Below, one piece after another: positions 52,413 to 61,113 of a DNA stretch of 64,000 nt. The notes beneath the pieces are model-generated. The model did no database searches. It saw only the letters and a program-made list of their open reading frames with translations, and was not told the origin of the DNA. Positions within the stretch are counted from its first letter, which is position 1. Each line of letters begins with the position of its first letter. Source of the stretch: an uncultured Eubacteriales bacterium (lineage in GTDB: Bacteria > Bacillota > Clostridia > Oscillospirales > Acutalibacteraceae); NCBI GenBank assembly GCA_934477125.1, contig CAKSOL010000002.1, positions 247,997 to 311,996 of the forward strand. The letters run 5' to 3'. The position numbers and the translations under genes were made by a program.

Positions 52413-53066
52413 TCAGACAAAAAGTCCGCCGTCGGAAGTAAAGAGGGCTGTTCGGTTTATTCTGTATGAAATACCGCCGGATTTTATATGCTCAAAGAAA
52501 GCATTAAGCAAAAGCTCCGGATTGACGTTATCCTCGCCGCCTGCCGGGAGTGTGAGCAAAAGCATAGTATTCCCGTTATCTTCTGATACGGCGGCGGCGG
52601 ATATTTTTGAGGCGATGTCGATTTGCTTTTCGTTGCCGCGCTTAGTGGTTTTTGTACATATGATTTCCGGCAGCTCCAAAAAATCTTTAAGGTCGGTTTG
52701 AAGCTTTCCGCTGTCGGAAAATTGAATTTTAAATCTCGCCGCCGCAATTTTTCCGGTTTTATTTATCGGCTCGGCAGCCTTAAAAGCGTGAATATACGGC
52801 GGAAAAACCGAATTAAGTCTGTCGCATATGGTGTCAAGCGGAAATTCATCATTTTCAAGCCGGAAATCCATAATTTCATATTCGCTTTCAAACCCTAAGG
52901 AAAGCGGCAGGGCAAAGGTTAGATATAAATGAGGGTGAAAGCCCTCGGTGTACCAAACGGGAAGCCCGGCGCGGCGAAGCATACGCGTCATAAAGCGCGT
53001 CATATCAAGATGAGAAACAAACCTCATACGGCCGCGCTTTGTATAAAAAATTCTAACGTTTTTCAA
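52413..53066 (-). CDS. DUF2344 radical-SAM-linked protein
   Basis: 217 aa. RMRFVSHLDMTRFMTRMLRRA and GFHPHLYLTFALPLSLGFES are the DUF2344/TIGR03936 signature. The family is encoded beside, or fused to, B12-binding radical SAM proteins, as here. A TTG start at 53066 is chosen from GGGAGGG spacing; it overlaps the radical SAM gene by 14 nt. Confidence 0.88.
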   Translation of the reverse strand: MKNVRIFYTKRGRMRFVSHLDMTRFMTRMLRRAGLPVWYTEGFHPHLYLTFALPLSLGFESEYEIMDFRLENDEFPLDTICDRLNSVFPPYIHAFKAAEPINKTGKIAAARFKIQFSDSGKLQTDLKDFLELPEIICTKTTKRGNEKQIDIASKISAAAVSEDNGNTMLLLTLPAGGEDNVNPELLLNAFFEHIKSGGISYRINRTALFTSDGGLFV

Positions 53067-54900
53067 AACAGACTCCCTCCCCAAACTCGTTTGCACCGCA
53101 GCCGGCGCATTTTTCGCGGCAGTTTGGCGTTGTTATTGCATCGTGCGCCAGCTTGTTCTGACAAATCAGGAATTTCTTTGTTATACCGTAGTCGAGATGC
53201 TCCCATGGAGTAATTTCATCGAATTTGCGCGCACGGTTGGCATAAAACACAGGGTCAATATTGCACTCCTCAAATGCCTCGTACCATTTTTCCAGGCTGA
53301 AACACTCATCCCAGCTGTCGAAACGGCAGCCTTTTTTAAAGGCGGTCTCTATAACCTTGCCCAAACGTCGGTCGCCGCGTGCGAGAACGCCCTCTAAAAA
53401 GCTTGTCTCATTGCCGTGCCAGCTGAGAGATATTTTCCGGGTTGTTATACAGTCGCGCAGGTATTTCTGTCTGCGCACTATTTCATCCCGCGTTATCTGC
53501 GGTTCAAACTGAAACGGAGTAAACGGCTTCGGAACAAAGGTCGAAACGCTTATTCCTACATTAACCGCCTTTCCCTTGGGGCGGTTGGGCATATTGTAAT
53601 ACTCGTTGACGATTTTTTGACCAAGCTCTGCAATTCCTGCAAGGTCCTCGTCGGTTTCGGTCGGCAGGCCTAACATAAAATATAGCTTGACCTGAGTGTA
53701 TCCGCCGGCAAAGGCGGTACGGCAGGTGCCGAGTATTTCGTCCTCGGTAACGTTTTTGTTTATAACGTCGCGCAGACGCTGGGTTCCTGCCTCAGGAGCA
53801 AACGTAAGTCCGCTTTTTCTCAGATGACTTATTTTTTCAAGCAGCTCCGGCGAAAAATTATCTATTCTGAGCGACGGCAGGGAAAGACTGACGCGTTTTT
53901 CCTCGGTCCATTCAAGCATCTCGTTTAACAGCTTTTCAAGCTTCGTATAGTCACTTGTGCTGAGCGACGATATCGAAAGCTCGTCGTAGCCTGTGTTTTC
54001 GCAGAGAGCCTTTGCCTGACTGTTTATGACCTCCGGACTTTTTTCTCTTACCGGTCTGTAAATATATCCTGCTTGGCAGAAACGGCAGCCGCGTATGCAG
54101 CCGCGGAAAATCTCCTGAACTGCGCGGTCGTGAACAATTTCAATATATGGTACTACGAATTTATCCGGATAATACGCCTCGTCCATTTTCTTGCATATGC
54201 GTTTTTTAACTGTTGCCGGTGCGCCGCCGCAGGCAGAAACCTCGGCAACAGTTCCGTCAGCGTTATAGGAAACATTATAAAGTGACGGAACATATACGCC
54301 CTTGATTTTTGCAGCCTCGCGCAGGAAATCCTCCTTTGAGCCGCCGCTGTCGCGGAATTTCCGGTATAATTCAATTACCTCAAGGTCGGATTCCTCTCCT
54401 TCGCCGAGGAAAAAAATATCGATAAAGTCGGCAAGCGGCTCCGGATTGCAGGTGCATGGTCCTCCGGCAACAACGAGCGGGGAAAGACCTGTGCGCTGCT
54501 CGGCTCTGAGAGGAACGCCGCCCAATTCAAGCATATTGAGAACATTTGTGTATGAAAGCTCGTATTGCAGGGTAAAGCCGATAATATCAAAATCGCTTAA
54601 AGCGTCACGGCTTTCCAGGGCAAAAAGCGGAATATTCTCACGTTTCATTACCTCCTCGAAATCAATCCAGGGGGCAAATACTCTTTCGCACCATATATCC
54701 TCGCGGGAATTAAACTGAGAATAAAGGATTTTCATTCCGAGGTGAGACATACCTATTTCGTAGGTGTCAGGAAAACAAAACGCAAAACGAACCTGCTCTG
54801 CGCTTTTTTCTTTAACAATACTGTTCAGCTCTCCGCCGGAATATCTTCCTGGCTTCTGAACGGTACAAAAAAGCTGTTCAAGCCTTTCATTATCTATCAT
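53053..54900 (-). CDS. B12-binding/radical SAM protein, TIGR03960 type
   Basis: 615 aa. N-terminal cobalamin-binding-like region, then the radical SAM cluster motif CIRGCRFC (about residues 268-275) in RGCIRGCRFCQAGYIYRP. The C-terminus has a cysteine-rich tail (NCREKCAGCG). Paired with the DUF2344 protein in many Firmicutes; the substrate is unknown, with an RNA modification role often suspected. Its start overlaps the ABC-F stop by 4 nt. Confidence 0.9.
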   Translation of the reverse strand: MIDNERLEQLFCTVQKPGRYSGGELNSIVKEKSAEQVRFAFCFPDTYEIGMSHLGMKILYSQFNSREDIWCERVFAPWIDFEEVMKRENIPLFALESRDALSDFDIIGFTLQYELSYTNVLNMLELGGVPLRAEQRTGLSPLVVAGGPCTCNPEPLADFIDIFFLGEGEESDLEVIELYRKFRDSGGSKEDFLREAAKIKGVYVPSLYNVSYNADGTVAEVSACGGAPATVKKRICKKMDEAYYPDKFVVPYIEIVHDRAVQEIFRGCIRGCRFCQAGYIYRPVREKSPEVINSQAKALCENTGYDELSISSLSTSDYTKLEKLLNEMLEWTEEKRVSLSLPSLRIDNFSPELLEKISHLRKSGLTFAPEAGTQRLRDVINKNVTEDEILGTCRTAFAGGYTQVKLYFMLGLPTETDEDLAGIAELGQKIVNEYYNMPNRPKGKAVNVGISVSTFVPKPFTPFQFEPQITRDEIVRRQKYLRDCITTRKISLSWHGNETSFLEGVLARGDRRLGKVIETAFKKGCRFDSWDECFSLEKWYEAFEECNIDPVFYANRARKFDEITPWEHLDYGITKKFLICQNKLAHDAITTPNCREKCAGCGANEFGEGVCFEKR

Positions 54901-56822
54901 TTTTCTTCATCCTTTTCCTCTGCACATTCTTCCGCGATTCGCTCCCATTCGCTGTATGCTATTGAAAGCCTTTCCTGGGTTTCGGTCATCTGCTTTTCCA
55001 ATTCCGAAAGCTTGAGATAATCGCTTGTATTTTCTTCAAAACCGAATTCTTCTTTTATTCCGTTGAGTTCTTCCTCAAGCAGCGCGATTTTTTCTTCCGC
55101 CTTTTGCAGGGCTCTTTCGCGCCTTGCTTTTTCTTTGAGCGGAGTTGTGAATTTTTTCTTTGCAGACGGCGCTTTGTTTACCTCAGCCGTTCTTGCTTTT
55201 TCGGGAACGGCGTCCGCCGCACGCTGCCGTTCTTCGTAATGAGTGTAGCCGTAAGGATACCAATTTGCCTCTCCGTTTTCAAAAACAAGCAGCTTGTCGG
55301 CAAGCTTTTGAACAAAATACCTGTCGTGAGAAACAAACATCAGCGTGCCGTCATATTCTGCAAGCATATCTTCGAGAGCCTCACGCCCGATTATATCCAT
55401 ATGATTTGTAGGCTCATCCAGCAAAAGAAAGTTTGGTTTGCTCTGAAACAGCTTGCATAAAGCCAGCCTGACACGTTCGCCGCCCGAAAGCTTTCCTACC
55501 TCTTTAAAAACCTCGTCGCCTGTAAACAAGAACGCTCCGAGTGCGCGCCTGACCTCAAAATCGTTAAGAGCCGGGAATGCTGCTGAAAAATTTTCAAATA
55601 CCGTGTCTTTCCCGGTGTAACGTGCCATTTGCTGGTCAAAATATCCTATCTTAACTCCGCCGCCCAAACGGTATTCACCGCCAAGCGCCGGTATCACGCC
55701 CACAAGGGTTTTAAATAGGGTGGATTTTCCGAGACCGTTGCCGCCTATAACTCCGACGCGGTCGCCCCTCAGTACCTCAAAGCTGACCTTTGAAAGCGTT
55801 TCGGTATATCCTATTTGCAGTTGTTTAACTGAAAGAACATCGCGTGCGGAGCGCATACCTGCGGTCAGACTCCCGTGAAATGTCCTCAAATCCTCAGCAG
55901 CCGGCGCCTCAACGCGTTCCATACGCTCAAGCTGTTTGATTTTTGACTGAGCCATTGCCGCTTTGGTAGCTTTATATCTGAACCTTTCAACAACGCCTTC
56001 AAGGTGAGCAATTTCGCGCTGCTGAGCGTCGTACTGCTTCTGCTGCAATGCCCGCCGTTCTTTTTTCTGCCGGATAAAATCAGTATAATTTCCGACATAC
56101 CGTTCGGTTTTTCCGTGCTCAATTTCGTATACCGTATCAACCGTTCTGTCTAAAAACATACGGTCATGCGATACAATAACAAAAGCCTTTTTATAGCCTC
56201 TGAGGTATTCCTCAAGCCAGCGTACTGCGGAAATATCGAGATGATTTGTCGGCTCGTCAAGCAGTAAAAGGTCCGGTTTTGACAAAAGCAGCTTTAAAAA
56301 GGCTATTTTGGTGCGCTGCCCTCCGGAAAAATCGCTGAGGGGCTTTTGCTTGTCCTCCTCCTTAAATCCGAAACGCTTTATTGCCGCCTCGTATTCCTTT
56401 TCAAAATAAAATCCGCCGCAATTAGTGAATCTGTCAAGCAGGGAAGAATATTCGTCAATCAGCTCATCGCTTTCGCTGTTTTCCATTGTAGCCTGAAGCT
56501 CGGAAAGACGCGCCTGCATATCAAGAATATCTGAATATGCGGACCTCAGCTCATCCAGCAGCGTTATACTGTCGTCGGAAAAGGACATCTGCTCAAGCGT
56601 TCCGATAACCGGAGAACCCGAAACTGCAAATACAGTCTGCTCGCCGTCAATCCGGTCAGCGGTCTTTAACTCGCCGCAAAGCAGGCGCAGCAGAGTGGTT
56701 TTTCCGCAGCCGTTTCTTCCGACAACGCCTATCCGGCTTGCGGTATTTATTTCAATGTCTATTTGACTTAGAATCTGCTCGCCGGAAAGATCGACCGAGC
56801 CGTTTTTAATCATCAGCTGCAT
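54897..56822 (-). CDS. ABC-F family ATPase
   Basis: 641 aa with two ABC modules and no membrane segment. Walker A motifs GRNGCGKTTLL and GGNGLGKSTLF, signatures SGGQ and LSGGERVR, Walker B LLLLDEPTNHLD and LLLDEPTNHMD, an inter-domain linker of about 80 residues, and a C-terminal coiled coil. ABC-F proteins act on the ribosome in translation or antibiotic protection. First gene of the three-gene cluster. Confidence 0.93.
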   Translation of the reverse strand: MQLMIKNGSVDLSGEQILSQIDIEINTASRIGVVGRNGCGKTTLLRLLCGELKTADRIDGEQTVFAVSGSPVIGTLEQMSFSDDSITLLDELRSAYSDILDMQARLSELQATMENSESDELIDEYSSLLDRFTNCGGFYFEKEYEAAIKRFGFKEEDKQKPLSDFSGGQRTKIAFLKLLLSKPDLLLLDEPTNHLDISAVRWLEEYLRGYKKAFVIVSHDRMFLDRTVDTVYEIEHGKTERYVGNYTDFIRQKKERRALQQKQYDAQQREIAHLEGVVERFRYKATKAAMAQSKIKQLERMERVEAPAAEDLRTFHGSLTAGMRSARDVLSVKQLQIGYTETLSKVSFEVLRGDRVGVIGGNGLGKSTLFKTLVGVIPALGGEYRLGGGVKIGYFDQQMARYTGKDTVFENFSAAFPALNDFEVRRALGAFLFTGDEVFKEVGKLSGGERVRLALCKLFQSKPNFLLLDEPTNHMDIIGREALEDMLAEYDGTLMFVSHDRYFVQKLADKLLVFENGEANWYPYGYTHYEERQRAADAVPEKARTAEVNKAPSAKKKFTTPLKEKARRERALQKAEEKIALLEEELNGIKEEFGFEENTSDYLKLSELEKQMTETQERLSIAYSEWERIAEECAEEKDEEK

Positions 56823-56966
56823 ATGTTGCTCCGTTTTATAAAATTAAAGTAAAAAAACCTGCCGATAATAACCGACAGGAAGTAAGTGTGTGTGATGTTT
56901 ATATCAAACTATTATTTATCGTTTCAAAAATCCTGCTGAACGGTAAAGAATAAAAACAGATAAAAA

Positions 56967-56997
56967 ATAAAATCCCACACTTGCGTGCAGGATTTTT
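56967..56997 (+). terminator. Terminator-like hairpin in the 56.8-57.1 kb gap
   Basis: AAATCC and GGATTT pair around inner CAC/GTG, followed by a T run. The gap 56823-57134 otherwise has only AT-rich DNA and a short CCTG hairpin; no gene. Confidence 0.55.
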
Positions 56998-57134
56998 TGT
57001 GTCGATTTTACAGAAAAGCAAACACCTAAAATTCCTTTTAAAACGCAGATAATTACCCTTTTCTTATCACTGTAATTATTATAGCACAAAAGGGTGGATT
57101 TGGCAAGCATTTATTGAAAATATTTATGCCTTTT

Positions 57135-58266
57135 TTACGCATAAATAGGCTCTGTAATTTTCACGCCGCCTTTGAGGGTTATTACTATTTTCATATCCTC
57201 CGTAACCATAATACTGCTCACCAAATACCGTATGATTTCATCGTTATATTCCGTAAACCCTATTTCTTCATCGGAAATACAGGCATTGATTTTTTCAAGC
57301 TCGGTTTTGTATTCCGGGCTTTTGTCAATTTGTGCTTTGAGATCGGTCATTAGGTTTCTGACATCGGCAATCGAGGCATAGCACTTCTTTATTTCCTCAA
57401 TATAAAGGTCCTTATTCCCGCCGGTTGCAAGGCATATCTTTTCGGCAGTTTCCGCCTTGGCTTTAAGCTCGTTTATCATATTTTCAAGCGACTTATATTC
57501 AAGCAGCAGCCGATTATCCGACAGGGAATAGGCAAGCAGCGTTTTAACCGTGTTTCGCACGTCGTTTTCACACGGAATGCTTTTTGTAAGCCCGCGGCAT
57601 ATGGCAGCGTGTAATATGTGTTCTTCAATTCCTTTTGACTGCGGGCAGGCGTCGTTGCCTTTTTCCATATGATAAAGACAGCGCCAGTATATCTTTTTAA
57701 CGCCGTTTCTTGTCCATGTTTTCCGTCTGAACGGGCTGCCGCATACTCCGCAGAATAAAAGCTCGCTTAATGCGTATTTGCCGCTGTATTTTCCAAGCTC
57801 GGTTATACAGTTTTCGCCACTGTCTTTAAGCAGAGCGTTCTCATTTTGGCGCAGCTTGTTATAAAAGCATATAAAGGTTCTGCCAATCACTTTCTCGGAC
57901 ATGGAATGTGAAGGGCATTTCTCTTCGGACACTTTGGTTTTGGAGTATCCTCCTATTTCAAGTCGCATTCTGTTCATTGTCGATACCCGTTTTGAAGTCG
58001 CCAATGCTTCGGACTGTGCAAAGGCGCTTTTAACATAAATGATAAATGCGATCGATTTTTCCGAGACGGCAATCGTTTAACATTCTTTTAAACTCATTCC
58101 GCTTTTCAACAGAAGTGCCGGTAATTCCTTCGTCTGCGTAAATATCTACCAAAACCATATTATCCGACTGGCTGATAAAATCGTGATAATAGTGCATTGG
58201 GGTGATAAAGGAATTTAACCGGTATTCTTCGTTTGTGCTGACACGGCAATATGTCGCTACATGCAA
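57135..58266 (-). pseudogene. Decayed large serine recombinase
   Basis: Two fragments of one gene. The N-terminal piece (58266 to 58030) has the resolvase catalytic start ATYCRVSTNEE with the nucleophile serine and DEGITGTS. The C-terminal piece (58004 to 57135) has a zinc ribbon (CGVCGSPFRR) and the coiled-coil helices of a large serine recombinase. A frameshift follows the first piece. The rest of the resolvase catalytic domain and the recombinase domain are mostly missing, so there is also an internal deletion. It is a remnant of a lost element. Confidence 0.85.
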
Positions 58267-58321
58267 TGTGCTGTTTTGGGAAGATTTTTCTGCTGATCTA
58301 TGCTACTGCATACGCCGTTTT

Positions 58322-58361
58322 GTTTCACCGATTTTACGGGTCAATCGGTTCTCCGAGAAAC
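58322..58361. other. Inverted repeat upstream of the recombinase remnant
   Basis: ACCGATT (58327-58333) pairs with AATCGGT (58343-58349) inside an outer GTTTC/GAAAC pair. It may be a recombination or regulatory site of the lost element. The rest of 58267-58568 shows no gene. Confidence 0.35.
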
Positions 58362-58568
58362 AAAAAAACGCATATCTGAACGGACAGCGTCTGTAAATTC
58401 ATATAACGACCTTGTTCGGAGCCGCAGATGAAGTTACAGTGCCCTTTCGGACCGCAGAACTTTATTTCGTTACTCCTTCATAAATAGAACGTCTACTTAT
58501 AGTATTCCTCAGGTTTTGCATTTTGTCAAGGGGTAAAACGAAAATTTATAATAAAAATTAGAAATTTG

Positions 58569-58599
58569 TTGACAATTGAAAACGCTTTCAAAATATGTT
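58569..58599 (+). promoter_or_regulatory. Sirtuin gene promoter
   Basis: TTGACA at 58569-58574 with a weak -10 such as TATGTT at 58594-58599. A perfect cre palindrome lies between the two elements. Confidence 0.65.
58577..58590 (+). promoter_or_regulatory. CcpA cre site in the sirtuin promoter
   Basis: TGAAAACGCTTTCA is a perfect 14-bp palindrome and fits the cre consensus. It overlaps the promoter spacer, so CcpA binding would repress the gene when preferred sugars are present. CcpA itself is not in this window. Confidence 0.7.
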
Positions 58600-58633
58600 A
58601 TCATAAATTATCAGATACGGGGGCAGAAAACAA

Positions 58634-59374
58634 ATGGACAAAAACGATATTTTTAAATTTGCCGAAATGATAAAAGGTTCGGAGCATACAGTGTTTTTCG
58701 GCGGGGCGGGAGTGTCAACCGAAAGCGGACTGAAAGATTATAGGAGTGAAAACGGGATTTATCATACTGCCGTTAATTACGGAATGTCGCCGGAAGAAAT
58801 TTTAAGCCACGATTGCTTTTTTGAAAACACGGATTTGTTTTACCGTTTTTTCAGGGATTTCTTTATGGAAAGTGCAGAACCGAATATTACCCATAAAGCT
58901 TTGGCAGAGCTTGAAAAGCACGGAAAGGACATAACGGTAGTTACACAGAATATAGACGGACTTCACCAAAAAGCCGGAAGTAAAAAGGTGTATGAGCTGC
59001 ACGGCACAACCTCGAAATTTCATTGCACTGACTGCGGCAGGGAATACGGGTTGGAATATCTCAGAACAAACGGCGAGAATATTCCGCACTGCATATGCGG
59101 CGGCGTTTTAAAACCGGATGTTGTGCTTTACGGCGAACAGCTTGACAACAGCACCGTAAACGGAGCGCTGCGGGCAATAGAAAACGCCGACCTGCTTATT
59201 ATAGGCGGAACATCGCTTGCGGTATATCCTGCGGCAGGATTTGTAAGATATTTTAAAGGCGAAAATCTTGTGATTATAAATAAGGAAAGAACTGGTTACG
59301 ATAAATATGCCGCCCTTGTATTTCACGACGGACTGGGCGCGGTGTTTACCGAAGCGATGAAAAGGTTTTCTTGA
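58634..59374 (+). CDS. Sirtuin NAD-dependent protein deacylase
   Basis: 246 aa. GGAGVSTESGLKDYR (NAD site), TQNIDGLH, catalytic H123 in ELHGTT, four zinc cysteines (C131, C134, C153, C155) and GGTSLAVYPA. It removes acyl groups from lysines using NAD, in the cytoplasm. The cre site over its promoter links it to carbon status. It stands alone in the accessory region. Confidence 0.94.
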   Translation: MDKNDIFKFAEMIKGSEHTVFFGGAGVSTESGLKDYRSENGIYHTAVNYGMSPEEILSHDCFFENTDLFYRFFRDFFMESAEPNITHKALAELEKHGKDITVVTQNIDGLHQKAGSKKVYELHGTTSKFHCTDCGREYGLEYLRTNGENIPHCICGGVLKPDVVLYGEQLDNSTVNGALRAIENADLLIIGGTSLAVYPAAGFVRYFKGENLVIINKERTGYDKYAALVFHDGLGAVFTEAMKRFS

Positions 59375-59621
59375 AAACATACAAAACTTCTTGTATTTTA
59401 CAGTTGTCGGTATGATTGCTGCATATTTTTATCTGTACTGTTTAGACTGAAAAACGATACTGATTGCAGGTCATTGACAAACTTATAATTATTATGTATA
59501 ATATAATCGGAGTCGAGAGTTATCCCGTCCGGGGGTTGCATTTGGCTCCATTTATTTACACTAATAATTAAATGCTTTTAATGTTGAGATAGTTAAAAAT
59601 GATTCAGGGTAGTGATTGGTA

Positions 59622-59649
59622 TTGACTTTTATAAAAAGTATGATATTAT
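59622..59649 (+). promoter_or_regulatory. Promoter of the small structured RNA
   Basis: TTGACT, 16-nt spacer, TATTAT. It has no coding sequence before a terminator about 150 nt later. Confidence 0.65.
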
Positions 59650-59655
59650 AAGGGT

Positions 59656-59803
59656 TGCAAAGTCACCGGGTGTCTTAATTCATTGGCTTGGGCGAAGGCT
59701 ATGGGCCATCAAATATGGGGAGCATATTCCCCGTATGCGTGGAATTACCCCGCAATATTAAATTGCCGCTTATTCTTAAGAATGGGCGGTAATTTGTTTT
59801 TTA
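59656..59803 (+). ncRNA. Putative small structured RNA, about 150 nt
   Basis: Between a promoter (59622-59649) and a clear terminator (59760-59802) there is no ORF. The sequence contains GGGGA and TCCCC that pair, with the GCATA inside that loop able to pair with the following TATGC, forming an H-type pseudoknot; TGGC/GCCA and TTGC/GCAA give outer helices. It ends just before the promoter of the DUF3990 operon. I do not recognise it as a named riboswitch or ribozyme. Possible roles are an RNA antitoxin or a regulator of the operon. Confidence 0.5.
59760..59802 (+). terminator. Terminator of the small RNA
   Basis: AAATTGCCGC with GCGGTAATTT (one G-T pair) plus an inner ATTCTTAAGAAT palindrome, then TTTTTT. 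Confidence 0.8.
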
Positions 59804-59816
59804 GATAAAGAAAGAA

Positions 59817-59845
59817 TTGACGGAACGGTAAAATGAGGATATAAT
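59817..59845 (+). promoter_or_regulatory. Promoter of the DUF3990 operon
   Basis: TTGACG, 17-nt spacer, TATAAT, immediately after the small RNA terminator. Confidence 0.8.
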
Positions 59846-59869
59846 ATATTTGAAAGGCGGGTGTCTGTA

Positions 59870-60085
59870 TTGGAAAGAAAAATAATTAACTATATAGTTG
59901 TTTGTATAAACGAATTTGCTTTGAGCAAAAACCTTACCGAGCAGGAGGCTTTTCGCTATCTTTACGCAAATAAGGGTATAGAGTTTCTTACCGAAAACTA
60001 CGATGTCGAGCATACACTCTCCCTACAGGACGCCGTTAACGATTTAAGCATTGTATGCCGTAATAACGGGGGTATGATACAGTGA
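59870..60085 (+). CDS. Small DUF3791-like protein, 71 aa
   Basis: 71 aa, helical: starts with TTG at 59870 (a GTG at 59861 is too close to the GGCGG). The segment SLQDAVNDLSIVCRNNGG ends it. Small proteins of this DUF3791 type are found beside DUF3990 genes in gut Firmicutes. Its stop overlaps the next gene's GTG. Likely antitoxin-like partner by position; this is inference. Confidence 0.7.
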   Translation: MERKIINYIVVCINEFALSKNLTEQEAFRYLYANKGIEFLTENYDVEHTLSLQDAVNDLSIVCRNNGGMIQ

Positions 60086-60579
60086 TTTTATATCATGGTA
60101 CTAATTGCTCTATTGATAAAATAGATTTGAATAAGTGCCGTCCTTATAAGGACTTCGGTAAAGGCTTTTACCTCACGACAATTAAAGAACAGGCTGAAAA
60201 AATGGCACGGCGTGTATCGAGAATTTACGGCGGAATTCCGATTGTCAATACCTTTATTTATGATACCAATGCTGATATTGCAAATGTAAATATTAAAAGC
60301 TTTACCGCTCCAAGTGAAGAATGGGCAAGGTTTGTAATAAACAACAGAAACGGTGTGAATTCAGAGGAAGACAATAATTCCGATAATAAATACGATATTG
60401 TTATAGGTCCTGTTGCAAATGATGATTTAGCACTGCTTTTCAGGCAATTCAGCAACGGAATGATAGAAATTGATACGCTTATTCGTGAAATGAAGTATAA
60501 AAAGCTGACCGACCAGTATTCATTCCATACGGAAAGGGCCTTAAAATACCTGACAAAGGAAAGTGAATACAATGTCTAA
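60082..60579 (+). CDS. DUF3990 protein, ADP-ribosyltransferase-like
   Basis: 165 aa starting with GTG. MILYHGTN and GKGFYLTT match the DUF3990 opening and resemble ADP-ribosyltransferase-fold active-site strands (H/Y containing). No signal peptide or membrane helix, so it acts in the cytoplasm. It is flanked on both sides by small DUF3791-like proteins with overlapping ends, which suggests a toxin with two partners. Catalytic activity and target are unknown. Confidence 0.78.
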   Translation: MILYHGTNCSIDKIDLNKCRPYKDFGKGFYLTTIKEQAEKMARRVSRIYGGIPIVNTFIYDTNADIANVNIKSFTAPSEEWARFVINNRNGVNSEEDNNSDNKYDIVIGPVANDDLALLFRQFSNGMIEIDTLIREMKYKKLTDQYSFHTERALKYLTKESEYNV

Positions 60580-60802
60580 GGCAAAGCAGCTTATGGAGCT
60601 TGCTACACAGGATATAATCGCAGAGTGTGCAAATGAAAAAAATATCGGAATTACAGAGGCTATGAACATTTTTTACGGTTCTGAATTTTGCAAGAAGCTC
60701 TACGATGAATCGACAGGTTTATATTTGGAAGGTACAAAATATTTATACGAACTCTTAGAAAATGAAATTAAAAACGGCAAGCTTGTTCAAAACGAAATAT
60801 AA
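60572..60802 (+). CDS. Small DUF3791-like protein, 76 aa
   Basis: 76 aa. MSKAKQLMELATQDIIAECA, then ITEAMNIFYGSEFCKKLYD and LYELLENEIKNGK. Similar in size and pattern to the first small protein of the operon. ATG 60572 overlaps the DUF3990 stop. Helical, no membrane segment. Confidence 0.65.
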   Translation: MSKAKQLMELATQDIIAECANEKNIGITEAMNIFYGSEFCKKLYDESTGLYLEGTKYLYELLENEIKNGKLVQNEI

Positions 60803-61113
60803 GGATTGACCGCCTATCCCAATTACGATATGAACTTGTCAAGTAAAATCAGATGCTAAAAACCATAAATTATTCAAGCTATTTCATTTCTATATTGAAC
60901 AGGGGCTTTGTAGGATATTTTTTGTTATTGAAGTAAGCTAATCAGTAAAGAGCATTCAAGTTTAGTAATCACCGATCTTATTAAGAGGCTGCGTAAAAGT
61001 TCAGGAAAAATCAAGATAGTAAAATAATGTTGTTTCTTTCAGTTCGGGAGAAACAACTTTTTTTGTGCAAGGACTGTAAAAAAAGTTTCAATATAATTAT
61101 AGGAGCTGTAAAA
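60803..61113. other. Noncoding gap before the first IS3 element
   Basis: AT-rich DNA without a supported gene. The left end of the first IS3-family element must lie here, but I cannot define its inverted repeat by eye. Confidence 0.4.

Noticed and set aside
58322..58361. Replication or attachment site
   Set aside because: The inverted repeat is short and imperfect and only a broken recombinase is nearby, so no function can be supported.
59656..59803. Known riboswitch class
   Set aside because: No match to the conserved cores I know (purine, TPP, SAM, glycine, ZTP, THF, fluoride, guanidine), and the downstream operon has its own promoter after the terminator.
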